A DNA stretch of 41,696 nucleotides, from positions 1 to 41,696 of the forward strand of contig CALUWH010000018.1 in the NCBI GenBank assembly GCA_944324435.1. Direction: 5' to 3'. The notes under the pieces are model-generated. The model did no database searches and was not told the origin of the DNA. It worked only from the letters and a program-made list of their open reading frames with translations. The translations under genes and the position numbers were made by a program. The number at the start of each line of letters is the position of its first letter. The first letter of the stretch is position 1. Shown piece after piece: positions 1-8,275 of this stretch. The stretch comes from Candidatus Gastranaerophilales bacterium (lineage in GTDB: Bacteria; Cyanobacteriota; Vampirovibrionia; Gastranaerophilales; Gastranaerophilaceae).

Positions 1-1
1 T

Positions 2-1726
2 GTACAGTTTATGGTAATCACAAAGGGTGCTGAACGTATCGCAGAAGTTGCAGCTCGTTTTGCATTGGATGCTATGCCCGGTAAACAAATGACTATTGAC
101 GCGGACTTTAACGCAGGACTGATTTCTCCGGAAGAGGCTGTAAAAAGACGTGAAGATTTGCAGAGAGAATCAAGCCTCTTCGGTTCTATGGACGGTTCTA
201 TGAAGTTCGTAAAAGGTGATACTATTGCAGGTATCATCATTGTATTAATAAACATTATAGGCGGTTTAGCAATCGGATGTCTTGTAAACCAGATGCCAAT
301 TGCAGATGCCGTCAGTAAGTATACTGTATTAACAATAGGTGACGGTTTAGCCTCACAGCTTCCGTCTCTTTTGATGTCAATTGCAGCCGGTATCGTAATG
401 ACACGTGCTTCTGCAGGTAATACTTCATTGGGCGGTGACTTAACTAACCAGATTCTATCCAAACCGTATTCACTGTTTTTTGCAGCGCTGTTTTTGGGCT
501 TAATCACGGTAACTTCTCCAATAACAGGACTTCCGTTCCTGCCGTTCTTAATGTTTACAATAATCCTTGCAATAGCAGGCTTCTCTGTATTAGTTAATGC
601 AGACGTCCAGTCTCAATTGGGACAATTGGAAAGCGTACGTCAGAATATGCAGGATTTGGTTAACCCGAATAAGATGTACGAAAGACTTGGTGTTGACGTT
701 TTAAGTTTACAAGTCGGTGCAGGCCTGCTTGTTATTGCAGACCCTGATCAGGAAGGTCAATTACTCGCAAAAATCGCAGCTCTCCGTCAGAGAGTTACGG
801 ACGAGTTGGGTTATATTATCCCGAATATCCGTATCATGGACTCATCTGCCCTTGAGGCCAATGAGTATGTAATTTCTATACGTAATAATGTTGTTGCATC
901 AGGATACGTTTATCCGGGTAAATATATGGTTATTGCAGACCAGTGGGATTCTGTTAAGAAAACGATTCCGGAAGATGCTATTGTCGGTGTTGATCCTACG
1001 TACCAAACTCAAGCTTATTGGATATCTGCAGAGGATGCTAAATCCGCGAAGAGTGTAACTGCAGTTGACGCAACTGATGTTCTTGTTACACACCTGCAGG
1101 AATGCGTAAGAAAACACGTTGATGAAGTAATGACAAAAACAGATGTGCTCAAGCTTATGGAACTTGTCCGTTCACAAGACCCGACGCTGGTCAATGACCT
1201 TGTTCCTGCAATTATTTCAACATCAGATTTACGTAAGATTTTTGTTAACCTGATTAGAGAAAAGGTCTCCATCAAAGATATCATATTTGTATTTGAGCGT
1301 CTTTGTGATTACGCAAGATTCTCAAAAGAACCTGACATCTTATCAGAACGTCTGCGTGCTGCATTAGGAAGACAAATTTGCTTGAACAACGTTGACAGAG
1401 ATAAAGTTCTATACGCACTAACACTTTCTCCTGAATGGGAAAAAACGCTTGATGACAGCTGTCAGAGAACTGAGCTTGGTACAATGTTCCTGCTTAATCC
1501 AATGCAAGTTCAGGATTTGATTGAATCAACCGCTATGACGCTTATGAGGGCGCATCAGGCTATTGGACAGCAGCCGGTTATATTATGTTCACCAAGAATC
1601 AGACTTCCACTTTACCAGCTGCTTGAACGTCATATCCCGACTATTGTTGTTATTTCATATTCCGAGTTAATCACGGATATAAAGGTCGAAGCGGTTGACA
1701 CTATTGGCGAAAACAGCGGATATTAA
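2..1726 (+). CDS. flhA: Flagellar/type III export gate protein FlhA, 5'-truncated by window edge
   Basis: The reading frame is open to the left edge, so about 110-120 N-terminal residues are missing and 574 remain. FlhA forms the nonameric export gate of the flagellar type III secretion apparatus in the inner membrane. The visible part starts in the conserved FHIPEP-family cytoplasmic loop (KGAERIAEVAARFALDAMPG, then QMTIDADFNAGLI), followed by MDGSMKFVKGD and about four membrane helices (residues ~75-200 of the fragment). After these comes the large cytosolic ring domain up to the C-terminus. The loop and the GDGLASQLPSLLMS stretch fit FlhA well; a non-flagellar SctV homologue cannot be excluded without the rest of the locus. 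No other canonical flagellar gene lies in the window. The next gene has its own promoter. Confidence 0.93.
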   Translation, partial: VQFMVITKGAERIAEVAARFALDAMPGKQMTIDADFNAGLISPEEAVKRREDLQRESSLFGSMDGSMKFVKGDTIAGIIIVLINIIGGLAIGCLVNQMPIADAVSKYTVLTIGDGLASQLPSLLMSIAAGIVMTRASAGNTSLGGDLTNQILSKPYSLFFAALFLGLITVTSPITGLPFLPFLMFTIILAIAGFSVLVNADVQSQLGQLESVRQNMQDLVNPNKMYERLGVDVLSLQVGAGLLVIADPDQEGQLLAKIAALRQRVTDELGYIIPNIRIMDSSALEANEYVISIRNNVVASGYVYPGKYMVIADQWDSVKKTIPEDAIVGVDPTYQTQAYWISAEDAKSAKSVTAVDATDVLVTHLQECVRKHVDEVMTKTDVLKLMELVRSQDPTLVNDLVPAIISTSDLRKIFVNLIREKVSIKDIIFVFERLCDYARFSKEPDILSERLRAALGRQICLNNVDRDKVLYALTLSPEWEKTLDDSCQRTELGTMFLLNPMQVQDLIESTAMTLMRAHQAIGQQPVILCSPRIRLPLYQLLERHIPTIVVISYSELITDIKVEAVDTIGENSGY

Positions 1727-1766
1727 TGTTTTAATTATATACACTTTTACAAAACATTACATTATG

Positions 1767-1795
1767 TTGGCATTTAAATATGTTTAAAATATAAT
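1767..1795 (+). promoter_or_regulatory. Sigma70-type promoter for the 194-aa gene
   Basis: TTGGCA (1767-1772), a 17-nt spacer, then TATAAT (1790-1795) lie just ahead of the gene at 1827, which also has a GAGGGAG-like ribosome binding site. The gene can therefore be transcribed independently of flhA. A TTTTACAAAA stretch lies upstream of the -35. Confidence 0.6.
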
Positions 1796-1826
1796 TATTT
1801 CAGTAAACTTATGAGGGAGTACAGAA

Positions 1827-2411
1827 ATGCCTAATAACGAAAGTGTTGGAAAAAAAATAGTCGAAGCCTTAAAAAAACAAGCTGAAAATATGGATATTCA
1901 AGAAGATATAAATTTCGAGTCAACTCCGGTGACAAATCCGATGAATAATGATATTTTTGCTTCATCGGATGATATATTTGCGGAACCGGTTAAACCGTCA
2001 AAGACAACAAATTTCTTTGATGATATTGAACCAGAAAAAGAGCCGTTTTTTGCGGAACCAAAACCTGTACAAACTCCTGTTGTCGAAACAATGAGTGAAG
2101 CGTTTGAAATGCCTGCAAATATAACCGTGCTAAAGAAACTTATCTCACAACTTCCTAGTGGTGTCTCAAGACATACCGGAGCTCAGATTATTAAACAAAC
2201 GATGGAAGCGCTGGGAATTTCAATGAAGAGTGTTCTTCAGGATGCACAACAGGTACAGGAAAATTTAAAAGTTTCAGCCCGAGAGTGTCAAGCCTCAATA
2301 CAAGAGTACAAAAAACAAATTCTAACTCTTGAAAAACAATCACAAAGCTACCAAAAACAATATTCAGCTTTGAATGACCTGATAAGCTTATTTATACAAA
2401 CAACGAAATAG
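1827..2411 (+). CDS. Uncharacterised protein with C-terminal coiled coil, downstream of flhA
   Basis: This 194-aa protein is not recognised as a named family. The first ~90 residues are acidic, low in complexity and probably disordered (repeated DDIFAEP / FFAEP segments). Residues ~97-135 form a compact helical segment (ITVLKKLISQLPSGVSRHTG), and residues ~135-190 are a Gln/Lys/Leu heptad-rich coiled coil. There is no signal peptide or membrane helix, so it is probably cytosolic. It follows flhA by 100 bp but has its own promoter and a terminator, so a functional link with the export apparatus is only suggested by position. The start is supported by the purine-rich TGAGGGAG ahead of the ATG. 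Confidence 0.8.
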   Translation: MPNNESVGKKIVEALKKQAENMDIQEDINFESTPVTNPMNNDIFASSDDIFAEPVKPSKTTNFFDDIEPEKEPFFAEPKPVQTPVVETMSEAFEMPANITVLKKLISQLPSGVSRHTGAQIIKQTMEALGISMKSVLQDAQQVQENLKVSARECQASIQEYKKQILTLEKQSQSYQKQYSALNDLISLFIQTTK

Positions 2412-2436
2412 CTTTTATAAAATTACAAACTTAAAT

Positions 2437-2475
2437 AACAATAGCCGGTGTTTTTCAAGAATATCGGCTGTTGTT
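2437..2475. terminator. Bidirectional terminator between convergent genes
   Basis: Arms AACAATAGCCG (2437-2447) and CGGCTGTTGTT (2465-2475) pair with one G-U/mismatch position and are followed by TTTTAAT on the plus strand. On the minus strand the hairpin is followed by ATTTAAG. It sits between the 194-aa gene (+) and the 150-aa gene (-). Confidence 0.6.
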
Positions 2476-2519
2476 TTAATATGTATGAGTTGTAGAGGCG
2501 GATGGATAATTCCCTGTAT

Positions 2520-2972
2520 CTATGCAAGAAGCTCAAATTTGTCTGCTCGTGTTTTAATTAATGATATAGCTGCTTGAGAATTTAAAAAATTTAATGCTCC
2601 CATAAAGCTCTGTTTATTACTTAGGGTGTTCCTTGCTTCTATCATATTATTCTGTACTGTAGCTTGAGTAATTTGTTCTTCGAGAGATTTGCTCTGCAAT
2701 TTTATCTGAAAAGAAGTCGGACGTTCTTTTTGGGTAAATCCTATCTCCGATGCCGGTTTTTCAGAGTCGGCCGGCAAACTCTCCGTTTGTTCTATTATTC
2801 TGGAAAAAGGATTATCCTTGCTAACAAAAGAATCCCGGGCTAAATCCATGACATCCGATTGGACCTCCTCTGTCATAGACTCCGAACGTTCACGAGCACG
2901 CTGAAATATCATCTCCTTTAAGGCTTCTGCCTCACTTCTTGTTACTATGGAATCAAACTTGTAATTGTTCAT
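2520..2972 (-). CDS. Uncharacterised 150-aa soluble protein
   Basis: I do not recognise this protein. It is helical, polar and lacks a signal peptide or membrane segment. Residues ~10-50 are charged helix (SEAEALKEMIFQRARERS), residues ~60-90 look disordered, and residues ~95-148 form a Gln/Asn/Leu-rich helix ending in KTRADKFELLA. It stands alone between a convergent terminator and a divergent, 360-bp regulatory region shared with the sigma-factor gene. Its upstream region has CTTTACAT and TGTAACAA motifs like those ahead of the other orphan coiled-coil genes here, but not the conserved GAATTCAAGAAGC core. The start is supported by AGAGGACG ahead of the ATG. Confidence 0.75.
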   Translation of the reverse strand: MNNYKFDSIVTRSEAEALKEMIFQRARERSESMTEEVQSDVMDLARDSFVSKDNPFSRIIEQTESLPADSEKPASEIGFTQKERPTSFQIKLQSKSLEEQITQATVQNNMIEARNTLSNKQSFMGALNFLNSQAAISLIKTRADKFELLA

Positions 2973-3015
2973 AGATCGTCCTCTTATATATATTAAAACT
3001 CAAATGTAAAGAAAA

Positions 3016-3045
3016 TTGACATTTTTTATATACTGTTTATATAAT
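3016..3045 (+). promoter_or_regulatory. Distal sigma70-type promoter upstream of ECF sigma gene
   Basis: Consensus TTGACA (3016-3021), an 18-nt spacer and consensus TATAAT (3040-3045). It would give an mRNA leader of about 280 nt before the sigma-factor ATG. Confidence 0.5.
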
Positions 3046-3148
3046 TGTTACATCTCTTAACATTTAAATGTTTATGCCAAAGTCGCTGATATCAAAGCTA
3101 TAATGCCATTTTAAAGACATGATTTAGAATAAAAAAGACTTTTATTAT

Positions 3149-3177
3149 TTGTATTTTTTCCAATTTTGGTGTACAAT
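3149..3177 (+). promoter_or_regulatory. Proximal promoter upstream of ECF sigma gene
   Basis: TTGTAT (3149-3154), 17-nt spacer, TACAAT (3172-3177). The expected start near 3184 leaves a leader of about 150 nt that contains the alternative hairpins at 3215-3279. Confidence 0.5.
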
Positions 3178-3332
3178 AGAATTGCTATTTATATTTCGGC
3201 TAGTGTAAAATCTTAACAGGAAGGATATAACCGACCTGTTTTCTTTTGCCCAACCCCTCTGAAGAATTCCCCTGACAGGCAATTCATTTTGCAGCATAAG
3301 CCAATAATAATTAAAACTGCAAAGGGTTTTGT

Positions 3333-3902
3333 ATGTCTAAAACTAAGTATAAAAAAGGGGATATATATACGCTTATAGTTTGTGCCCAAAAGGGCGATAT
3401 GAAAGCGCTTGAAGAACTTATCAGGCGTGTACAGAAAAACGTCTTTACTATGTTCAGCTATCTTACGAACAAAAGACAGGATATTGCCGATTTAACTCAG
3501 GAGGCCCTTCTAAAGATGGCGAGGGGGCTGCCAAGGTTGAAAGACCCGAAAAAGTTCAAACCCTGGCTCAACCAGATTGTCACAAATATTTTTTATGATT
3601 ACATAAAAAAGCATGCCGGAGACAAGCATTTGGACGTTGATAATAACAAACTTTTAGAAATTAAAGATAAAATCGGATGCGAGCCGGGAGAAAAATGTCT
3701 TTTTTCAGAGATGGAGAAGCTTATAAAAGCTGCACTTTTAAGTCTTCCTGAGAATCTGAGAATTGCAATAATTCTTAGGGAATACGAAGGGATGAGTTAT
3801 AATGACATCTCAAAAATTACCAATACAACGCTCGGAACCGTAAAATCCAGAATTTCACGAGCGCGGCTCAAACTGCAAGAAGAACTTATAGAATTTATTT
3901 AG
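3333..3902 (+). CDS. ECF-type RNA polymerase sigma factor
   Basis: This 189-aa protein has the two-domain layout of group 4 (ECF) sigma factors. Region 2 covers ~residues 22-92, with the core-binding and -10-recognition segment containing DIADLTQEALLKMARGLPRL and a KPWLNQIVTN motif. Region 4 covers ~135-187, with LPENLRIAIILREYEGMSYN and a helix-turn-helix ending KSRISRARLKL. Regions 1.1 and 3 are absent, as expected for this class. It is followed 11 bp later by a membrane anti-sigma factor, the usual arrangement for envelope-stress or signal-responsive regulation. AAAGGG precedes the ATG. Which promoters it reads is unknown. The orphan genes with shared upstream motifs are possible targets, but that is speculation. 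Confidence 0.93.
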   Translation: MSKTKYKKGDIYTLIVCAQKGDMKALEELIRRVQKNVFTMFSYLTNKRQDIADLTQEALLKMARGLPRLKDPKKFKPWLNQIVTNIFYDYIKKHAGDKHLDVDNNKLLEIKDKIGCEPGEKCLFSEMEKLIKAALLSLPENLRIAIILREYEGMSYNDISKITNTTLGTVKSRISRARLKLQEELIEFI

Positions 3903-3913
3903 GAGGAGTATTA

Positions 3914-4456
3914 ATGGAAATAACATGCGCTCAAATGGATGTATTATTGTCATTTTATATAGACGGCGACCTTAGCAGGGCGTTGAAGCTTAAAGTTGAA
4001 GAGCATTTGAAAAGATGTTCGGCCTGTCGTGCGAAATATGAGATTATTAAATCTATGCTAAACGACTTGAGAAGCTCTTTTGAGGATTCTGAGCAGGAAG
4101 AAATGGCAGGTAATGCAGTCTCCGGACAATATAAGGTATTTCAAAACAATCTCTCTGCATACGTTGATAATGAACTTAGTCCGGAAGAAAATGTGAAAAT
4201 TAAAAAATTTACCATAAATAACAAAAATGCGCGTAAAGATTTGGAAAACGCTTACAACATAAGAAAACTTATGTGCGATTCATTTAACAAAACCAAATCT
4301 GATGCAAGACACGATTTCTCTCGAAGTATTATGAAGCAGCTTGAACCGTCGGAAGATTACAGCTTTTCGTTTCATCCGGTCTTAAAAGTCGCAATAGCAT
4401 TTGTTATGACTGTACTGATTCTATCCGCAATTATTATTTTTTCACTTACTCTTTAA
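3914..4456 (+). CDS. Membrane anti-sigma factor with zinc-binding ZAS domain
   Basis: This 180-aa protein starts with a ZAS anti-sigma domain: C5 and then H31-x3-C35-x2-C38 (HLKRCSAC), the metal site that binds and holds an ECF sigma factor. Residues ~75-125 look like a second, degenerate copy of the same fold (LSAYVDNELSPEENVKIKKF), without the His/Cys ligands. Residues ~156-178 form a single membrane helix near the C-terminus, with almost nothing after it, so there is no large periplasmic sensor. The ribosome binding site AGGAGG overlaps the 3' end of the sigma gene, which indicates coupled expression. The last 4 bp overlap the convergent gene at 4453. Confidence 0.88.
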   Translation: MEITCAQMDVLLSFYIDGDLSRALKLKVEEHLKRCSACRAKYEIIKSMLNDLRSSFEDSEQEEMAGNAVSGQYKVFQNNLSAYVDNELSPEENVKIKKFTINNKNARKDLENAYNIRKLMCDSFNKTKSDARHDFSRSIMKQLEPSEDYSFSFHPVLKVAIAFVMTVLILSAIIIFSLTL

Positions 4457-4926
4457 CGTATTGTACTTCTCTCAAGAGCTCTGACGATTTTGGTCGGCAA
4501 ATTTTCTTTCGGGTTAATTGAGCCGACCAATATTGTTTTGCATCCCAGAAGTTTTCCGGCAAGAATATCCGTTAACGGTCTGTCACCGACCATCACAGCA
4601 CATTTAGGTTCAATTCCAACAGAATCAAGATAATTCTTCATTATCTTAGGATTAGGCTTGTCTGCATGTCCTATAACTCTGCAAGGGGCAAGTTTGGAGA
4701 CATTCTCTATATAATCTCGATTTTTGTTATTAGAAATTATGGCTACATTAAAATCTTTTATAAATGTGTTAAACCATTCTACAGTCTCGGGAAGAAATGT
4801 TGCAGACTTGGAAACCATTGTTGTGCTGTCCAAATCAAACATTACGCATTTTACTCCTTGGCATTTCAGTTCGGAAAAGTCAATTTCATAAATATTTTTT
4901 AAGTTATAATCCGGTTTTAAAAACAT
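4453..4926 (-). CDS. YqeG-family HAD IIIA phosphatase
   Basis: This 157-aa single-domain HAD hydrolase has the nucleophile motif D31-L-D33-S-T (CVMFDLDSTT), motif II in VAIISNN and motif III/IV in KPNPK and VGDRPLTDI. Length and layout match YqeG, a family related to phosphatidylglycerophosphatases. Whether this copy acts on phosphatidylglycerophosphate is not shown. The ATG is preceded by AAAGGAAG. The gene is convergent with, and overlaps by 4 bp, the anti-sigma gene. It is separated from the methyltransferase gene upstream by ~130 bp and probably has its own promoter (TATAAT at about 4943-4948, minus strand). Confidence 0.87.
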   Translation of the reverse strand: MFLKPDYNLKNIYEIDFSELKCQGVKCVMFDLDSTTMVSKSATFLPETVEWFNTFIKDFNVAIISNNKNRDYIENVSKLAPCRVIGHADKPNPKIMKNYLDSVGIEPKCAVMVGDRPLTDILAGKLLGCKTILVGSINPKENLPTKIVRALERSTIR

Positions 4927-5059
4927 ATATCTTCCTTTCGTTTATTATAGCATAAAGTTAACAAGTGAATTTAAAAAGAGCACTTTGTCCGATTTGCGGC
5001 TAATTCAGTACAACAATATATTTAATATTTCTCCAGACGTTTGTGCGTGACTGATATTA

Positions 5060-5626
5060 TCAATCACTCTCTGCCGCTCTATATGCCGTAAGTACACCGC
5101 CGGGGACTTCTATTATTTCATATTGAAAATCTTTGTCAGCTTCAACAGCATCAATAAATGTTTGAACTTTTTCTCTATGAGATGTTATATTATCCGCTGC
5201 TATCATAACTTTGGGTGTTAAATGCGGTTTTATAAGGTTAAAATATTCTACATATTCTCTTTTATTTGCATCAATAAATACGAAATCGAATTTTTCATTT
5301 TCACCAAAAGACTTAATAACATCACACGCAGACCCTTGCAGTGGACGGATTATATCAAAAACTCCGCATTTTTTAAAGTTTTCTATAGCAATACTCTGTC
5401 TTTTTTCATAAAACTCTATTGTAGTAAGCCTTCCACCGGTCTCTTTCAAGGCCTTTGCAAGCCAAAGCCCTGAATATCCATTTGAAGTTCCGATTTCAAG
5501 GACATTTTGTGCGTTCAGCATTTTTACAAACATATTCAATAATACGCCCGTTGTGCGCGGAATATTCCAAAACTCTTTCTGTGTTTTTTCAAGCTCCGCC
5601 ATAACTTCTGATGTTATTTTATCCAT
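5060..5626 (-). CDS. Class I SAM-dependent O-methyltransferase (family 3, CCoAOMT-like)
   Basis: The 188-aa protein carries the SAM-binding glycine loop VLEIGTSNGYSGLWLA (residues ~42-57) and an acidic strand-2 end (TTIEFYEKR). It also has FIDANKREY (~115-123), the metal/substrate segment of caffeoyl-CoA O-methyltransferase-like enzymes, and the later ADNITS motif. The substrate is unknown. It starts 9 bp after the beta-propeller gene and is the last gene of the grpE-dnaJ operon, suggesting co-expression. GCGGTG precedes the ATG. It is the usual length for the family and looks intact. Confidence 0.88.
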   Translation of the reverse strand: MDKITSEVMAELEKTQKEFWNIPRTTGVLLNMFVKMLNAQNVLEIGTSNGYSGLWLAKALKETGGRLTTIEFYEKRQSIAIENFKKCGVFDIIRPLQGSACDVIKSFGENEKFDFVFIDANKREYVEYFNLIKPHLTPKVMIAADNITSHREKVQTFIDAVEADKDFQYEIIEVPGGVLTAYRAAESD

Positions 5627-5635
5627 AATTCACCG

Positions 5636-7075
5636 CTATTCAAATAATTCAACTTTGTTTGTAATCACAACATCTTTTATCGGAACGTTCAAAATATATG
5701 TTTTCAGAAGTTTATTTTTAGACAAATCTACAATAGAATACGCATTTTTCTTCAAATCCGTTACAACTGCGAGATTTGTATTATTAATTCTGTGGAACCC
5801 TGACGAGAATCCGCCGGTTCCAAGCTCAATACTTCCGATAACCTTATTTGTAGATGTATCAATTCTTTGGATTATATTATTCTCGGCGCCCAATACGTAC
5901 AAAACCTTGTTATATATAAGCATCGCAAGAGGTTTATTAACCGTCGTAAACTCTGTTATTAAACCAAATGTAGTATAATCTATAACCGCAATACGGCTTT
6001 TGGTTCTGCTTGAGATATAAAGTTTGTTATCAGCAAAAGCCAGCGCTGAAACATTAGGAAATTTCCCGATATCTTTTAGCTCATAACTGTTCGTTAATTC
6101 AATTGCCCAGATTTCGTTTTTCAATTTATCAACATAGAAGAGCTTATCCTCTGTCAACAAAAGTTTTTCACAGTATCCGTTAATTTTAATCTTTTGAATA
6201 AGAGACATTGTCTCCAAATCAAGAACAAAGATTGTAGATGCTTCAGGCGAGGTTATATATGCTTTTTTATTTGTCTCATCAAGCAAAATTTCAGCAGGAT
6301 TAGAGGTTAAATTTATCTGTTTGATAAATCTTGCGTCTGCAACAGATACAATATCAATAAACGGTCTGTCATAAGATGTAACCAGAAGAAATTTCCCGTT
6401 GTTTACGGCTTTTATATCAATCGGGATTGATTTTTGAGCCAAAGAGTAACTCGGGACAGCCTTGGCAGGCTCCACTACCTGTATATTTTTGGAATAGTTT
6501 GTTGAAACATAAAGAATTTTGTCTTTAAGCTGAGAAATCAAGGCTTGCTGAACTTCCGGCTCACCCTCGGAGAGAAATTGTTCATAAGAATCCTCGTTTT
6601 CAACCTTGATTATATCTTCATTTTTAATATCGATCTTGAGATTTCCAATTATCCCCTTGATATTTTCCGGGATAATTAATCCGCTCGGAACGAGCATATC
6701 CTGGGGAAGAAGCCCTGTTCTTACCTGCAGAGGCGGTGTTGTCTGGTGTAACACCGTTCTGTGACCTTCACCGTCTGTCAAAACTTTCATCAAGACAAAA
6801 TCATTATTAAAAATTATAATATCAGGCTCTTGTTTTAAATCTTTATTCGCCGGATAAGTTTCTTTTATTTTCAAAGTTGTTATATCAGAAAACAAAGACG
6901 GATATAATGGAAGGTAAATCGTATTATCAGGAAAAATGATTACGCCGTCAAAACGAATATCAGCCTGAGGAACTTTGTCCAGAATATAGGCTTTTACTTC
7001 TGCTGGAATCTTTGCCGCGAAAACATTTGTGCTGCTAATCAGTAATATTCCTAACAATAACAAAAACTTGCGCAA
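5636..7075 (-). CDS. Exported YVTN-type beta-propeller protein (TTG start)
   Basis: I place the start at TTG (7073-7075), not at the upstream ATG at 7132. The TTG has GGGAG 9 nt ahead of it and opens directly into a clean signal peptide (basic RK, hydrophobic FLLLLGILLIS, cleavage near NVFA-AK). The 479-aa product has an N-terminal domain (~30-190) of unknown fold. After it come repeated ~40-residue blades typical of YVTN/NHL propellers, such as GKFLLVTSYDRPFIDIVSV and KKAYITSPEASTIFVLDL. It should be periplasmic or surface-exposed, and its ligand is unknown. It follows dnaJ closely (44 bp from the TTG, overlapping if the ATG is used), in an operon with grpE, dnaJ and an O-methyltransferase. 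Confidence 0.85.
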   Translation of the reverse strand: MRKFLLLLGILLISSTNVFAAKIPAEVKAYILDKVPQADIRFDGVIIFPDNTIYLPLYPSLFSDITTLKIKETYPANKDLKQEPDIIIFNNDFVLMKVLTDGEGHRTVLHQTTPPLQVRTGLLPQDMLVPSGLIIPENIKGIIGNLKIDIKNEDIIKVENEDSYEQFLSEGEPEVQQALISQLKDKILYVSTNYSKNIQVVEPAKAVPSYSLAQKSIPIDIKAVNNGKFLLVTSYDRPFIDIVSVADARFIKQINLTSNPAEILLDETNKKAYITSPEASTIFVLDLETMSLIQKIKINGYCEKLLLTEDKLFYVDKLKNEIWAIELTNSYELKDIGKFPNVSALAFADNKLYISSRTKSRIAVIDYTTFGLITEFTTVNKPLAMLIYNKVLYVLGAENNIIQRIDTSTNKVIGSIELGTGGFSSGFHRINNTNLAVVTDLKKNAYSIVDLSKNKLLKTYILNVPIKDVVITNKVELFE

Positions 7076-7084
7076 ACTTTTTCT

Positions 7085-7089
7085 CTCCC
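7085..7089 (-). promoter_or_regulatory. Ribosome binding site that decides the TTG start of the propeller gene
   Basis: GGGAG on the minus strand lies 9 nt before TTG at 7075. The alternative ATG at 7132 overlaps the dnaJ stop, has no comparable site, and would put 19 extra residues before the signal peptide. Confidence 0.7.
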
Positions 7090-7118
7090 ATTTTTCTATA
7101 ATTTTACCACAAGTTTTA

Positions 7119-8243
7119 TTATTTAAAAACACCTTTCAGACGTTCTTTAACAGATTCTTTTGATTTTCTTCCGGCCTGAATCTCGTAGAGTTTCTGATAC
7201 AAGAGTTTTTCTTCATTAGAGATATGTGTAGGAGTTTTAATTCCAACAACGACTATATGTTCCCCTCTAACAGAAGGTTTTGAAAGGTTCGGAACTCCTG
7301 CCCCTCTTAGTTTCACAACTTCGCCATGCTGGATTCCTGCAGGAATCGAAACTGTTTTTTCTCCGTCAAGAGTTTTTATGGTTACAGTGTCTCCCAGGAC
7401 AGCCTGTGCAGGTGTTATATCAAGTTTTGTGTAAACATTAATACCGTCTCTCTTATAATAAAGTGATGGTTTAACGTGAATTACTATATACAAATCCCCT
7501 GCAATACCGCCGTTTATACCGGCGTCTCCCTCGTGGGAAAGTCTCATTTTTGAGCCGTTGTCTACACCTGCAGGGATTTTAACTTCAATTTTCTTTTCAA
7601 CAGTTTTTCTTCCCTGTCCACTACAGTCAGGACATGGATCTGAAATTACCGTACCTTTACCATGGCAGTGAGGGCAGGTTACTATCTGAGTGAAATGACC
7701 GAGAATAGTTTTTGTTGTCTGCTGTATTCTTCCGGAGCCTCCGCAAGTCTTACACATTGTAGGCTTTGAGCCCTCTTTTGCGCCTGTTCCATTGCAAGAT
7801 TTGCAGGTTTCAAGATGGTCAATTGTAATCTCTTTTGTAAGCCCAAAGACTGCTTCTTCAAACTCTAATTCTATGTCGAGCCTTAAATCATCACCTCTTT
7901 GCGGAGCATTAGGATCTGCTCTCCTGCTTCCGCCGCCAAATCCAAAGCCGCCAAAGAATGAGTTAAATACTTCGTCCAAATCGCCAAAACCGCCTGCAAA
8001 AGGCCCTTGAGTATTAAATCCGGCATTTTTAAGACCGTCCTCGCCAAAGCGGTCGTAGGTTGCGCGCTTCTCGTCGTCCATAAGCGTTTCGTATGCTTTA
8101 CCAAGCTCTTTGAACTTAGATTCCGCCTCCGGAGATTTGTTTACATCCGGATGCCACTTGCGCGCCATTTTCCTAAATGCGCTTTTTATCTCATCTTTGC
8201 TGGCGTTTCGGCTTACGCCAAGTATTTCATAATAATCACTCAT
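7119..8243 (-). CDS. dnaJ: Chaperone DnaJ (type I Hsp40)
   Basis: DnaJ delivers unfolded clients to DnaK and stimulates its ATPase. The 374-aa protein has a complete type I layout. The J domain (1-70) carries HPD at 31-33, and the G/F-rich linker spans ~75-110. The zinc domain has all four CxxCxGxG repeats ([32 protein letters not shown]), and the C-terminal client-binding domains follow. It lies 32 bp downstream of grpE. No dnaK is in the window. The ribosome binding site is weak. Confidence 0.97.
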   Translation of the reverse strand: MSDYYEILGVSRNASKDEIKSAFRKMARKWHPDVNKSPEAESKFKELGKAYETLMDDEKRATYDRFGEDGLKNAGFNTQGPFAGGFGDLDEVFNSFFGGFGFGGGSRRADPNAPQRGDDLRLDIELEFEEAVFGLTKEITIDHLETCKSCNGTGAKEGSKPTMCKTCGGSGRIQQTTKTILGHFTQIVTCPHCHGKGTVISDPCPDCSGQGRKTVEKKIEVKIPAGVDNGSKMRLSHEGDAGINGGIAGDLYIVIHVKPSLYYKRDGINVYTKLDITPAQAVLGDTVTIKTLDGEKTVSIPAGIQHGEVVKLRGAGVPNLSKPSVRGEHIVVVGIKTPTHISNEEKLLYQKLYEIQAGRKSKESVKERLKGVFK

Positions 8244-8275
8244 CTTTATCTTTTTCTATTCCTTGCTATTTATTT

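Larger units (their letters stand above)
2973..3332. other. 360-bp divergent regulatory region between the 150-aa gene and the sigma factor
   Basis: This gene-free stretch holds two plus-strand promoters (3016-3045 and 3149-3177). It also has a possible hairpin leader: AACAGG at 3215-3220 can pair with CCTGTT at 3235-3240, and the same CCTGT can pair with ACAGG at 3275-3279. Near the minus-strand gene lie TTTACA/TGTAACA motifs. No open frame with a ribosome binding site was seen. Confidence 0.6.

Noticed and set aside
3184-3332. Known metabolite riboswitch in the sigma-factor leader
   Set aside because: Alternative hairpins are possible, but no conserved riboswitch motif was recognised, so I report it only as a leader with pairing potential.
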